NCBI RefSeq assembly: GCF_029227915.1
Contig: NC_079881.1
Location: 13,803,501-13,867,500 of the forward strand
Length of the DNA stretch: 64,000 bases
Source of the DNA: Hydractinia symbiolongicarpus
Taxonomy: Eukaryota > Cnidaria > Hydrozoa > Anthoathecata > Hydractiniidae
Reading direction: 5' to 3'
A program made the translations under genes and the position numbers. Numbering within the stretch: the stretch's first letter is position 1; each line of letters begins with the position of its first letter. This document shows positions 13,492 to 25,800 of this stretch, piece by piece. Below the pieces are notes generated by a model that worked only from the letters and a program-made list of their open reading frames with translations, did no database searches and was not told the DNA's origin.

Positions 13492-15425
13492 TCTACTTAA
13501 GGAAATTATTTTCGTATATAAGACTTATTTCAACTTTAAGAATATTTGAAATGAAGTTTTAACCCAATTCAGTTTTAATATTTAAAATTTTTACTGTCTA
13601 CATAACGATGGTATTTTCACACATAAGACTTTCAACATTTAAGGATATGTGAAATGACATTTTAACGAAATTCAATTTTGATATTTCAATATTGTATTGT
13701 CTACTTAAGGAAGGTATCTTCGTATATAAGACTTACTTTAACTTTAAGAATATTTTAAATGAAATTATAATCAAATTCAATAATTTTGTTACCGTCTACT
13801 AAACGATGGTACTTTCGTACGTAAGACTTTCAATATTAAAGAATATGTGAAATGACATATTAACGAAATTCGATTTTGATATTTCAATATTGTAATGTCT
13901 ACTTAAGGAAGGTATTTTTGGACATACGACTTATCAACATTTAAGAATATGTGAAATGACATTCTAACGAAATTCAATTTTGATATTTCAATATTGTAAT
14001 GTCTACTTAAGGAAAGTATTTTCGTATATAAGACTTACTTTAACTTTAAGAATATTTTAAATGAAATTTTAACCAAATTCGATAATTTTGTTACTGTCTA
14101 CTAAACGATGGTACTTTCGTACGTAAGACTTTTAATATTAAAGAATATGTGAAATGACATTTTAACGAAATTCGATTTTGATATTTCAATATTGTAATGT
14201 CTACTTAAGGAAGTTATTTATGGACATACGACTTATCAACATTTAAGAATATGTGAAATGACATTCTAACGAAATTCAATTTTGATATTTCAATATTGTA
14301 ATGTCTACTTAAGGAAGGTATTTTCGTATATAAGACTTTTTTTAACTTTAAGAATATTTGAAATGAAGTTTTAACCCAATTCAGTTTTAATATTTAAATT
14401 TTTTACTGTCTACTTAACGATGGTATTTTTGCACATAAGACTTTCAACATTCAAGGATATGTGAAATGACACTTTAACGAAATTCGACTTTGATATTTCA
14501 ATATTGTAATGTCTACTTAACGATGGTAATTTTGCACATAAGACTTTCAACATTTAAGGATATGTGAAATGGCATTTTAACGAAATTCAATTTTGATATT
14601 TCAATATTGTAATGGCTACTTAAGGAAGGTATCTTCGTATATAAGACTTCTTTCAACTTTAAGAATATTTGAAATGAAGTTTTAACCCAATTCAGTTTTA
14701 ATGTTTAATATTTTTACTGTCTACATAACGATGGTATTTTCACACATAAGACTTTCAACATTTAAGGATATGTAAAATGACATTTTAACGAAATTAAATT
14801 TTGATATTTCAATATTGTATTGTCTACTTAAGGAAGGTATTTTCGTATATAAGACTTACTTTAACTTTAAGAATATTTTAAATGAAATTTTAATCAAATT
14901 CGATAATTTTGTTACTGTCTACTAAGCGATGGTACTTTCGTACGTAAGACTTTCAATATTAAAGAATATGTGAAACGCCATTTTAACGAAACTCGATTTT
15001 GATATTTCAATATTGTAATGTCTACTTAAGGAAGGTATTTTTGGACATACGACTTATCAACATTTAAGAATATGTGAAATGACATTCTAACGAATTTCAA
15101 TTTTGATATTTCAATATTGTAATGTCTACTTAAGAAAAGTATTTTCGTATATAAGACTTACTTTAACTTTAAGAATATTTTAAATGAAATTTTAATCAAA
15201 TTGGACAATTTTGTTACTGTCTACTAAACGATGGTACTTTCGTACGTAAGACTTTCAATATTAAAGAATATGTGAAATGACATTTTAACGAAATTCGATT
15301 TTGATATTTCAATATTGTAATGTCTACTTAAGGAAGGTATTTTTGGACATACGACTTATCAACATTTAAGAATATGTGAAATGACATTCTAACGAAATTC
15401 AATTTTGGTATTTCAATATTGTTTA
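13492..15425. repeat. 1934-bp higher-order unit, copy 2
   Basis: This is a complete copy of 75-2008, displaced by 13,417 bp. It shares private marks such as AATGGCTACTT, the GTTATTTATGGACATACG form of A, CGAAACTCGATTTTG in C and TCAAATTGGACAATTTTG in B. It is followed in tandem by a partial third copy from 15426 to about 16215. Confidence 0.9.
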
Positions 15426-17245
15426 TCTACTTAAGGAAATTATTTTCGTATATAAGACTTATTTCAACTTTAAGAATATTTGAAATGAAGTTTTAACCCA
15501 ATTCAGTTTTAATATTTAAAATTTTTACTGTCTACATAACGATGGTATTTTCACACATAAGACTTTCAACATTTAAGGATATGTGAAATGACATTTAAAC
15601 GAAATTCAATTTTGATATTTCAATATTGTATTGTCTACTTAAGGAAGGTATCTTCGTATATAAGACTTACTTTAACTTTAAGAATATTTTAAATGAAATT
15701 ATAATCAAATTCAATAATTTTGTTACCGTCTACTAAACGATGGTACTTTCGTACGTAAGACTTTCAATATTAAACAATATGTGAAATGACATATTAACGA
15801 AATTCGATTTTGATATTTCAATATTGTAATGTCTACTTAAGGAAGGTATTTTTGGACATACGACTTATCAACATTTAAGAATATGTGAAATGACATTCTA
15901 ACGAAATTCAATTTTGATATTTCAATATTGTAATGTCTACTTAAGGAAAGTATTTTCGTATATAAGACTTACTTTAACTTTAAGAATATTTTAAATGAAA
16001 TTTTAACCAAATTCGATAATTTTGTTACTGTCTACTAAACGATGGTACTTTCGTACGTAAGACTTTTAATATTAAAGAATATGTGAAATGACATTTTAAC
16101 GAAATTCGATTTTGATATTTCAATATTGTAATGTCTACTTAAGGAAGTTATTTATGGACATACGACTTATCAACATTTAAGAATATGTGAAATTACATTC
16201 TAACGAAATTCAATTTCGGTATTTCAATTTTGTAATGTCTACTTAAGGAAAGTATTTTCGTATATAAGACTTTTTTTAACTTTAGGAATATTTGAAATGA
16301 AGTTTTAACCCAATTCAGTTTTCATATTTAAATTTTTTACTGTCTACTTAACGATGGTATTTTCGCACATAAGACTTTCAACATTTAAGGATATGTGAAA
16401 TGACATTTTAACGAAATTCAATTTTGATATTTCAAAATTGTATTGTCTACTTAAGGAAGGTATTTTCGTATATAAGACTTACTTTAACTTTAAGAATATC
16501 TTAAATGAAATTTTAATCAAATATGATAATTTTGTTACTGTCTACTAAACGATGGTACTTTCGCACGTAAGACTTTCAATATTAAAGAATATGTGAAATG
16601 ACATTTTAACGAAATTCGAATTTGATATTTCAATATTGTAATGTCTACTTAAGGAGGGTATTTTTGGACATACAACCTATCAACATTTAAGAATATGTGA
16701 ATGACATTCCAACAAAATTCAATTTGGTTATTTCAATATTGTAATGTCTACTTAAGGAAAGTATTTTCGTATATAAGACTTACTTTAACTTTAAAAATAT
16801 TTGAAATGAAATTTTAACCAAATTCGATAATTTTGTTACTGTCTACTAAACGATGGTACTTTCGTACGTAAGACTTTCAATATGAAAGAATATGTGAAAT
16901 GACATTTTAACGAAATTCGATTTTGATACTTCAATATTGTAATGTCTACTAAGGAGGGTATTTTTGGACATACGACTTATCTTCATTTAAGAATATGTGA
17001 AATGACATTCTAACGAAATTCAATTTTGGTATTTCAATATTTTAATGTCTACTTAAGGAAAGTATTTTCGTATATAAGACTTACTTTAACTTTAAGAATA
17101 TTTAAAATGAAATTTTAACCAAATTCGATAATTTTGTTACTGTCTACTAACCGATGGTACTTTCGTACGTAAGACTTTCAATATTAAAGAATATGTGAAA
17201 TGACATTTTAACGAAGTTCGATTTTGATATTTCAATATTGTAATG
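15426..17245. repeat. Partial 1934-bp copy, then 302-bp-rich satellite
   Basis: Bases 15426 to about 16215 are a third partial copy of the 1934-bp unit, carrying single changes such as ACATTTAAACG near 15592 and TTAAACAATATG near 15772. The remainder is mainly A-B-C with GGAGGGTATTTTTGG A-class heads. The whole block from 15323 to about 17838 recurs at 19983-22499 (shift 4660, then 4661 after a one-base deletion at GTGAATGAC near 16699). Confidence 0.87.
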
Positions 17246-18359
17246 TCTACTTAAGGAGGGTATTTTTGGACATACGACTTATCAACATTTAAGAATATGT
17301 GAAATGACATTCTAACGAAATTCAATTTTGGTATTTCAATATTGTAATGTCTACTTAAGGAAAGTATTTTCGTATATAAGACTTACTTTAACTTTAAGAA
17401 TATTTTAAATGAAATTTTAACCAAATTCGATAATTTTGTTACTCTCTACTAAACGATGGTACTTTCGTACGTAAGACTTTCAATATTAAAGAATATGTGA
17501 AATGACATTTTAACGAAATTCGATTTTGATATTTCAATATTGTAATGTCTACTTAAAGAAGGTATTTTTGCACATACGACTTATCAACATTTAAGAATAT
17601 GTGAAATGACATTCTAACGAAATTCAATCTCGGTATTTCAATATTGTAATGTCTACTTAAGGAAAGTATTTTCGTATATAAGACTTTTTTCAACTTTAAG
17701 AATATTTGAAATGACGTTTTAACCCAATTCAGTTTTCATATTTAAATTTTTTACTGTCTTCTTAACGATGGTATTTTCGCACATAAGACTTTCAACATTT
17801 AAGGATATGTGAAATGACATTTTAACGAAATTCAATTTTGGTATTTCAATATTTTAATGTCTACTTAAGGAAAGTATTTTCGTATATAAGACTTACTTTA
17901 ACTTTAAGAATATTTTAAATGAAATTTTAATCAAATTCGATAATTTTGTTACTGTCTACTAAGCGATGGTACTTTCGTACGTAAGACTTTCAATATTAAA
18001 GAATATGTGAAACGCCATTTTAACGAAACTCGATTTTGATATTTCAATATTGTAATGTCTACTTAAGGAAGGTATTTTTGGACATACGACTTATCAACAT
18101 TTAAGAATATGTGAAATGACATTCTAACGAATTTCAATTTTGATATTTCAATATTGTAATGTCTACTTAAGAAAAGTATTTTCGTATATAAGACTTACTT
18201 TAACTTTAAGAATATTTGAAATGAAATTTTAACCAAATTGGACAATTTTGTTACTGTCTACTAAACGATGGTACTTTCGTACGTAAGACTTTCAATATTA
18301 AAGAATATGTGAAATGACATTTTAACGAAATTCGATTTTGATATTTCAATATTGTAATG
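17246..18359. repeat. 1114-bp tandem duplication, copy 1
   Basis: Eleven monomers equal one 510-bp and two 302-bp modules (510+302+302 = 1114). Diagnostic variants shared with copy 2 include TTACTCTCTACTAAACG, CAATCTCGGTATTTC, GAAATGACGTTTTAACC and CTACTAAGCGATGG. Confidence 0.92.
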
Positions 18360-19473
18360 TCTACTTAAGGAGGGTATTTTTGGACATACGACTTATCAAC
18401 ATTTAAGAATATGTGAAATGACATTCTAACGAAATTCAATTTTGGTATTTCAATATTGTAATGTCTACTTAAGGAAAGTATTTTCGTATATAGGACTTAC
18501 TTTAACTTTAAGAATATTTTAAATGAAATTTTAACCAAATTCGATAATTTTGTTACTCTCTACTAAACGATGGTACTTTCGTACGTAAGACTTTCAATAT
18601 TAAAGAATATGTGAAATGACATTTTAACGAAATTCGATTTTGATATTTCAATATTGTAATGTCTACTTAAAGAAGGTATTTTTGCACATACGACTTATCA
18701 ACATTTAAGAATATGTGAAATGACATTCTAACGAAATTCAATCTCGGTATTTCAATATTGTAATGTCTACTTAAGGAAAGTATTTTCGTATATAAGACTT
18801 TTTTCAACTTTAAGATTTTTTGAAATGACGTTTTAACCCAATTCAGTTTTCATATTTAAATTTTTTACTGTCTTCTTAACGATGGTATTCTCGCACATAA
18901 GACTTTCAACATTTAAGGATATGTGAAATGACATTTTAACGAAATTCAATTTTGGTATTTCAATATTTTAATGTCTACTTAAGGAAAGTATTTTCGTATA
19001 TAAGACTTACTTTAACTTTAAGAATATTTTAAATGAAATTTTAATCAAATTCGATAATTTTGTTACTGTCTACTAAGCGATGGTACTTTCGTACGTAAGA
19101 CTTTCAATATTAAAGAATATGTGAAACGCCATTTTAACGAAACTCGATTTTGATATTTCAATATTGTAATGTCTATTTAAGGAAGGTATTTTTGGACATA
19201 CGACTTATCAACATTTAAGAATATGTGAAATGACATTCTAACGAATTTCAATTTTGATATTTCAATATTGTAATGTCTACTTAAGAAAAGTATTTTCGTA
19301 TATAAGACTTACTTTAACTTTAAGAATATTTTAAATGAAATTTTAACCAAATTGGACAATTTTGTTACTGTCTACTAAACGATGGTACTTTCGTACGTAA
19401 GACTTTCAATATTAAAGAATATGTGAAATGACATTTTAACGAAATTCGATTTTGATATTTCAATATTGTAATG
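18360..19473. repeat. 1114-bp tandem duplication, copy 2
   Basis: This directly repeats 17246-18359, beginning and ending at A-class monomer boundaries. Private differences include CGTATATAGGACTTAC near 18485, TTTAAGATTTTTTG near 18810 and TATTCTCGCAC near 18885, so the copies have begun to diverge. Confidence 0.92.
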
Positions 19474-19982
19474 TCTACTTAAGGAAGGTATTTTTGGACA
19501 TAAGACTTATCAACATTTAAGAATATGTGAAATGACATTCTAACGAAATTCAATTTTGGTATTTCAATATTGTTTATCTACTTAAGGAAATTATTTTCGT
19601 ATATAAGACTTATTTCAACTTTAAGAATATTTGAAATGAAGTTTTAACCCAATTCAGTTTTAATATTTAAAATTTTTACTGTCTACATAACGATGGTATT
19701 TTCACACATAAGACTTTCAACATTTAAGGATATGTGAAATGACATTTTAACGAAATTCAATTTTGATATTTCAATATTGTATTGTCTACTTAAGGAAGGT
19801 ATCTTCGTATATAAGACTTACTTTAACTTTAAGAATATTTTAAATGAAATTATAATCAAATTCAATAATTTTGTTACCGTCTACTAAACGATGGTACTTT
19901 CGTACGTAAGACTTTCAATATTAAAGAATATGTGAAATGACATTTTAACGAAATTCGATTTTGATATTTCAATATTGTAATG
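19474..19982. repeat. 510-class pentamer A-B2-D-B-C (509 bp), tandem copy 1
   Basis: Monomer starts at 19474, 19577, 19682, 19785 and 19880 give lengths 103, 105, 103, 95 and 103. It is the clearest example of the main higher-order unit; the 103-bp A variant makes it 509 instead of 510 bp. It carries GGACATAAGACTTATCAAC instead of the usual CATACGAC. Confidence 0.94.
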
Positions 19983-20085
19983 TCTACTTAAGGAAGGTAT
20001 TTTTGGACATAAGACTTATCAACATTTAAGAATATGTGAAATGACATTCTAACGAAATTCAATTTTGGTATTTCAATATTGTTTA

Positions 20086-20190
20086 TCTACTTAAGGAAAT
20101 TATTTTCGTATATAAGACTTATTTCAACTTTAAGAATATTTGAAATGAAGTTTTAACCCAATTCAGTTTTAATATTTAAAATTTTTACTG
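20086..20190 (+). repeat. Monomer class B2 (105 bp), example copy
   Basis: B2 shares the CGTATATAAGACTT head of class B. It continues with TTCAACTTTAAGAATATTTG and AAGTTTTAACCCAATTCAG, and ends in a T-rich tail before TACTG. It sits between A and D in the 510-bp unit. Subtypes differ in the tail: TTTCATATTTAAATTTTTTA, or TTTAATATTTAAAATTTTTA followed by a D monomer beginning TCTACATAACG. Confidence 0.92.
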
Positions 20191-20293
20191 TCTACATAAC
20201 GATGGTATTTTCACACATAAGACTTTCAACATTTAAGGATATGTGAAATGACATTTTAACGAAATTCAATTTTGATATTTCAATATTGTATTG
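20191..20293 (+). repeat. Monomer class D (103 bp), example copy
   Basis: Class D begins TCTACTTAACGATGG (here the TCTACATAACGATGG form). It has CACATAAGACTTTCAACATT and GGATATGTGAAATGACATT in place of class C's ACGTAAGACTTTCAATATT. It follows B2 and precedes B in the 510-bp unit. Many D copies carry TTTCAAAATTGTATTG at the end (e.g. 24731-24746), which completes a 22-bp dyad. Confidence 0.92.
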
Positions 20294-20491
20294 TCTACTT
20301 AAGGAAGGTATCTTCGTATATAAGACTTACTTTAACTTTAAGAATATTTTAAATGAAATTATAATCAAATTCAATAATTTTGTTACCGTCTACTAAACGA
20401 TGGTACTTTCGTACGTAAGACTTTCAATATTAAAGAATATGTGAAATGACATATTAACGAAATTCGATTTTGATATTTCAATATTGTAATG

Positions 20492-20595
20492 TCTACTTAA
20501 GGAAGGTATTTTTGGACATACGACTTATCAACATTTAAGAATATGTGAAATGACATTCTAACGAAATTCAATTTTGATATTTCAATATTGTGATG
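20492..20595 (+). repeat. Monomer class A (104 bp), example copy
   Basis: Class A opens with TCTACTTAAGGAAGGTATTT and is recognised by GGACATACGACTTATCAAC, or a version with GCACATACGAC. Its second half carries GACATTCTAACGAAATTC, where C and D have CATTTTAACG. It is the first monomer of both the 510-bp and 302-bp modules. Recurrent subtypes include CATACAACTTATC (e.g. near 2440 and 3460), CAATTTCGGTATTTC, and a 103-bp form ending in TTTATCTAC (e.g. 19474-19576). Confidence 0.93.
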
Positions 20596-20690
20596 TCTAC
20601 TTAAGGAAAGTATTTTCGTATATAAGACTTACTTTAACTTTAAGAATATTTTAAATGAAATTTTAACCAAATTCGATAATTTTGTTACTG
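20596..20690 (+). repeat. Monomer class B (95 bp), example copy
   Basis: Class B carries CGTATATAAGACTTACTTTA and ends in CGATAATTTTGTTACTG. Its 3' part is about 10 bp shorter than in B2, which accounts for the 95-bp length. It is followed by class C in almost every copy. It is the most AT-rich class, about 21% GC by hand count. Shortened derivatives exist: 84 bp (27184-27267) and 72 bp (9255-9326). Confidence 0.93.
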
Positions 20691-20793
20691 TCTACTAAAC
20701 GATGGTACTTTCGTACGTAAGACTTTCAATATTAAAGAATATGTGAAATGACATTTTAACGAAATTCGATTTTGATATTTCAGTATTGTAATG
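20691..20793 (+). repeat. Monomer class C (103 bp), example copy
   Basis: Class C is marked by CTAAACGATGGTACTTTCGT followed by ACGTAAGACTTTCAATATTA. The second half matches A and D (GAAATGACATTTTAACG, then GATATTTCA). It contains CGTACG and TACGTA palindromes and five CpG sites, far more than its composition predicts. It normally follows B and precedes A. Variants at the fourth to sixth positions of the CTAAACG block (AAGCG, ACACG, AACCG, ATCG) label sub-lineages. Confidence 0.93.
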
Positions 20794-22821
20794 TCTACTT
20801 AAGGAAGTTATTTATGGACATACGACTTATCAACATTTAAGAATATGTGAAATGACATTCTAACGAAATTCAATTTCGGTATTTCAATTTTGTAATGTCT
20901 ACTTAAGGAAAGTATTTTCGTATATAAGACTTTTTTCAACTTTAGGAATATTTGAAATGAAGTTTTAACCCAATTCAGTTTTCATATTTAAATTTTTTAC
21001 TGTCTACTTAACGATGGTATTTTCGCACATAAGACTTTCAACATTTAAGGATATGTGAAATGACTTTTTAACGAAATTCAATTTTGATATTTCAAAATTG
21101 TATTATCTACTTAAGGAAGGTATATTCGTATATAAGACTTACTTTAACTTTAAGAATATCTTAAATGAAATTTTAATCAAATTCGATAATTTTGTTACTG
21201 TCTACTAAACGATGGTACTTTCGCACGTAAGACTTTCAATATTAAAGAATATGTGAAATGACATTTTAACGAAATTCGATTTTGATATTTCAATATTGTA
21301 ATGTCTACTTAAGGAAGGTATTTTTGGACATACGACTTATCAACATTTAAGAATATGTGAAATGACATTCCAACAAAATTCAATTTTGTTATTTCAATAT
21401 TGTAATGTCTACTTAAGGAAAGTATTTTCGTATATAAGACTTACTTTAACTTTAAAAATATTTGAAATGAAATTTTAACCAAATTCGATAATTTTGTTAC
21501 TGTCTACTAAACGATGGTACTTTCGTACGTAAGACTTTCAATATTAAAAAATATGTGAAATGACATTTTAACGAAATTCGATTTTGATACTTCAATATTG
21601 TAATGTCTACTAAGGAGGGTATTTTTGGACATACGACTTATCAACATTTAAGAATATGTGAAATGACATTCTAACGAAATTCAATTTTGGTATTTCAATA
21701 TTTTAATGTCTACTTAAGGAAAGTATTTTCGTATATAAGACTTACTTTAACTTTAAGAATATTTGAAATGAAATTTTAACAAAATTCGATAATTTTGTTA
21801 CTGTCTACTAACCGATGGTACTTTCGTACGTAAGACTTTCAATATTAAAGAATATGTGAAATGACATTTTAACGAAGTTCGATTTTGATATTTCAATATT
21901 GTAATGTCTACTTAAGGAGGGTATTTTTGGACATACGACTTATCAACATTTAAGAATATGTGATATGACATTCTAACGAAATTCAATTTTGGTATTTCAA
22001 TATTGTAATGTCTACTTAAGGAAAGTATTTTCGTATATAAGACTTACTTTAACTTTAAGAATATTTTAAATGAAATTTTAACCAAATTCGATAATTTTGT
22101 TACTCTCTACTAAACGATGGTACTTTCGTACGTAAGACTTTCAATATTAAAGAATATGTGAAATGACATTTTAACGAAATTCGATTTTGATATTTCAATA
22201 TTGTAATGTCTACTTAAAGAAGGTATTTTTGCACATACGACTTATCAACATTTAAGAATATGTGAAATGACATTCTAACGTAATTCAATCTCGGTATTTC
22301 AATATTGTAATGTCTACTTAAGGAAAGTATTTTCGTATAAAAGACTTTTTTCAACTTTAAGAATATTTGAAATGACGTTTTAACCCAATTCAGTTTTCAT
22401 ATTTAAATTTTTTACTGTCTTCTTAACGATGGTATTTTCGCACATAAGACTTTCAACATTTAAGGATATGTGAAATGACATTTTAACGAAATTCAATTTT
22501 GATATTTTAATATTGTAATGTCTACTTAAGGAAAGTATTTTCGTATATAAGACTTACTTTAACTTTAAGAATATTTGAAATGAAATTTTAACCAAATTCG
22601 ATAATTTTGTTACTGTCTACTAAAAGATGGTACTTTCGTACGTAAGACTTTCAATATTAAAGAATATGTGAAATGACATTTTAACGAAGTTCGATTTTGA
22701 TATTTCAATATTGTAATGTCTACTTAAGGAGGGTATTTTGGACATACGACTTATCAACATTTAAGAATATGTGAAATGACATTCTAACGAAATTCAATTT
22801 TGGTATTTCAATATTGTAATG

Positions 22822-25800
22822 TCCACTTAAGGAAGGTATTTTCGTATATAAGACTTACTTTAACTTTAAGAATATTTTAAATGAAATTTTAACCAAATTC
22901 GATAATTTTGTTACTCTGTACTAAACGATGGTACTTTCGTACGTAAGACTTTCAATATTAAAGAATATGTGAAATGACATTTTAACGAAATTCCATTTTG
23001 ATATTTCAATATTGTAATGTCTACTCAAAGAAGGTATTTTTGCACATACGACTTATCAACATTTAAGAATATGTGAAATGACATTCTAACGAAATTCAAT
23101 TTCGGTATTTCAATATTGTAATGTCTACTTAAGGAAAGTATTTTTGTATATAAGACTTTTTTCAACTTTAAGAATATTTGAAATTAAGTTTTAACCCAAT
23201 TCAGTTTTCAAATTTAAATTTTTTACTGTCTACTTAACGATGGTATTTTCGCACATAAGACTTTCAACATTTAAGGATATGTGAAATGACATTTTAACGA
23301 AATTCAATTTTGATATTTCAAAATTGTATTGTCTACTTAAGGAAGGTATTTTCGTATATAAGACTTACTTTAACTTTAAGAATATCTTAAATCTAATTTT
23401 AATCAAATTCGATAATTTTGTTACTGTCTACTAAACGATGGTACTTTCGTACGTAAGACTTTCAATATTAAAGAATATGTGAAATGACATTTTAACGAAA
23501 TTCGATTTTGATATTTCAATATTGTAATGTCTACTTAAGGAGGGTATTTTTGGACATACAACTTATCAACATTTAAGAATATGTGAAATGACATTCCAAC
23601 AAAATTCAATTTTGATATTTTAATATTGTAATGTCTACTTAAGGAAAGTATTTTCGTATATAAGACTTACTTTAACTTTAAGAATATTTGAAATGAAATT
23701 TTAACCAAATTCGATAATTTTGTTACTGTCTACTAAAAGATGGTACTTTCGTACGTAAGACTTTCAATATTAAAGAATATGTGAAATGACATTTTAACGA
23801 AATTCGATTTTGATATTTCAATATTGTAATGTCTTCTTAAGGAGGGTATTTTTGGACATACGAATTATCAACATTTAAGAATATGTGAAATGACATTCTA
23901 ACGAAATTCAATTTTGGTATTTCAATATTTTAATGTCTACTTAAGGAAAGTATTTTCGTATATAAGACTTACTTTAACTTTAAGAATATTTGAAATGAAA
24001 TTTTAACCAAATTCGATAATTTCGTTACTGTCTACTAAACGATGGTACTTTCGTACGTAAGACTTTCAATATTAAAGAATATGTGAAATGACATTTTAAC
24101 GAAGTTCGATTTTGATATTTCAATATTGTAATGTCTACTTAAGGAGGGTATTTTTGGACATACGACTTATCAACATTTAAGAATATGTGAAATGACATTC
24201 TAACGAAATTCAATTTTGGTATTTCAATATTGTAATGTCCACTTAAGGAAAGTATTTTCGTATATAAGACTTACTTTAACTTTAAGAATATTTTAAATGA
24301 AATTTTAACCAAATTCGATAATTTTGTTACTCTCTACTAAACGATGGTACTTTCGTACGTAAGACTTTCAATATTAAAGAATATGTGAAATGACATTTTA
24401 ACGAAATTCCATTTTGATATTTCAATATTGTAATGTCTACTCAAAGAAGGTATTTTTGCACATACGACTTATCAACATTTAAGAATATGTGAAATGACAT
24501 TCTAACGAAATTCAATTTCGGTATTTCAATATTGTAATGTCTACTTAAGGAAAGTATTTTTGTATATAAGACTTTTTTCAACTTTAAGAATATTTGAAAT
24601 GAAGTTTTAACCCAATTCAGTTTTCATATTTAAATTTTTTACTGTCTACTTAACGATGGTATTTTCGCACATAAGACTTTCAACATTTAAGGATATGTGA
24701 AATGACATTTTAACGAAATTCAATTTTGATATTTCAAAATTGTATTGTCTACTTAAGGAAGGTATTTTCGTATATAAGACTTACTTTAACTTTAAGAATA
24801 TCTTAAATGTAATTTTAATCAAATTCGATAATTTTATTACTGTCTACTAAACGATGGTACTTTCGTACGTAAGACTTTCAATATTAAAGAATATGTGAAA
24901 TGACATTTTAACGAAATTCGATTTTGATATTTCAATATTGTAATGTCTACTTAAGGAGGGTATTTTTGGACATACAACTTATCAACATTTAAGAATATGT
25001 GAAATGACATTCCAACGAAATTCAATTTTGATATTTCAATATTGTAATGTCTACTTAAGGAAAGTATTTTCGTATATAAGACTTACTTTAACTTTAAGAA
25101 TATTTGAAATGAAATTTTAATCAAATTCGATAATTTTGTTACTGACTAATAAACGATGGTACTTTCGTACGTAAGACTTTCAATATTAAAGAATATGTGA
25201 AATGACATTTTAACGAAATTCGATTTTGATATTTCAATATTGTAATGTCTACTTAAGGAAGGTATTTTTGGACATACGACTTATCAACATTTAAGAATAT
25301 GTGAAATGACATTCTAACGAAATTCAATTTCGGTATTTCAATATTGTAATGTCTACTTAAGGAAAGTATTTTCGTATATAAGACTTTTTTCAACTTTAAG
25401 AATATTTGAAATGAAGTTTTAACCCAATTCAGTTTTCATATTTAAATTTTTTACTGTCTACTTAACGATGGTATTTTCGCACATAAGACTTTCAACATTT
25501 AAGGATATGTGAAATGACATTTTAACGAAATTCAATTTTGATATTTCAAAATTGTATTGTCTACTTAAGGAAGGTATTTTAGTATATAAGACTTACTTTA
25601 ACTTTAAGAATATCTTAAATGTAATTTTAATCAAATTCGATAATTTTGTTACTGTCTACTAAACGATGGTACTTTCGTACGTAAGACTTTCAATATTAAA
25701 GAATATGTGAAATGACATTTTAACGAAATTCGATTTTGATATTTCAATATTGTAATGTCTACTTAAGGAGGGTATTTTTGGACATACAACTTATCAACAT

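Larger units (their letters stand above)
19983..20491. repeat. 510-class pentamer A-B2-D-B-C (509 bp), tandem copy 2
   Basis: Starts at 19983, 20086, 20191, 20294 and 20389 repeat the preceding pentamer. It shares the rare GGACATAAGAC variant, ATCTTCG in B and GTTACCGTCTAC. It differs in class C by GACATATTAACG in place of GACATTTTAACG, which is the form found in the 1934-bp family. Confidence 0.94.
20492..20793. repeat. 302-bp A-B-C higher-order module
   Basis: Three consecutive monomers (104+95+103 bp) form the shorter module. It equals the 510-bp pentamer minus its internal B2-D pair (208 bp), so it could arise from the pentamer by one unequal exchange between the similar B2 and B heads. 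It is interspersed throughout the window and adds the 302-bp increments seen in the 812, 1114 and 2342-bp repeats. Confidence 0.9.
20492..22821. repeat. Second copy of the ~4660-bp duplicated block, continuation
   Basis: From 19983 to about 22499 this repeats 15323-17838. Shared rare marks include TTTAGGAATATTTG (near 16283 and 20941), ACCGATGGTAC (17151, 21812), CTACTAAGGAGGG (16947, 21608) and TTACTCTCTAC (17440, 22101). After about 22500 it continues with ordinary 302-bp and 510-bp modules up to the 6182-bp unit. There is no gene. Confidence 0.88.

Noticed and set aside
13418-15425. Assembly error as the sole explanation of near-identical distant blocks
   Set aside because: Repeat lengths follow monomer sums, many copies carry private substitutions (for example 18360-19473 against 17246-18359), and junctions fall at plausible exchange points. 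Misassembly cannot be excluded for the most similar pairs without reads.
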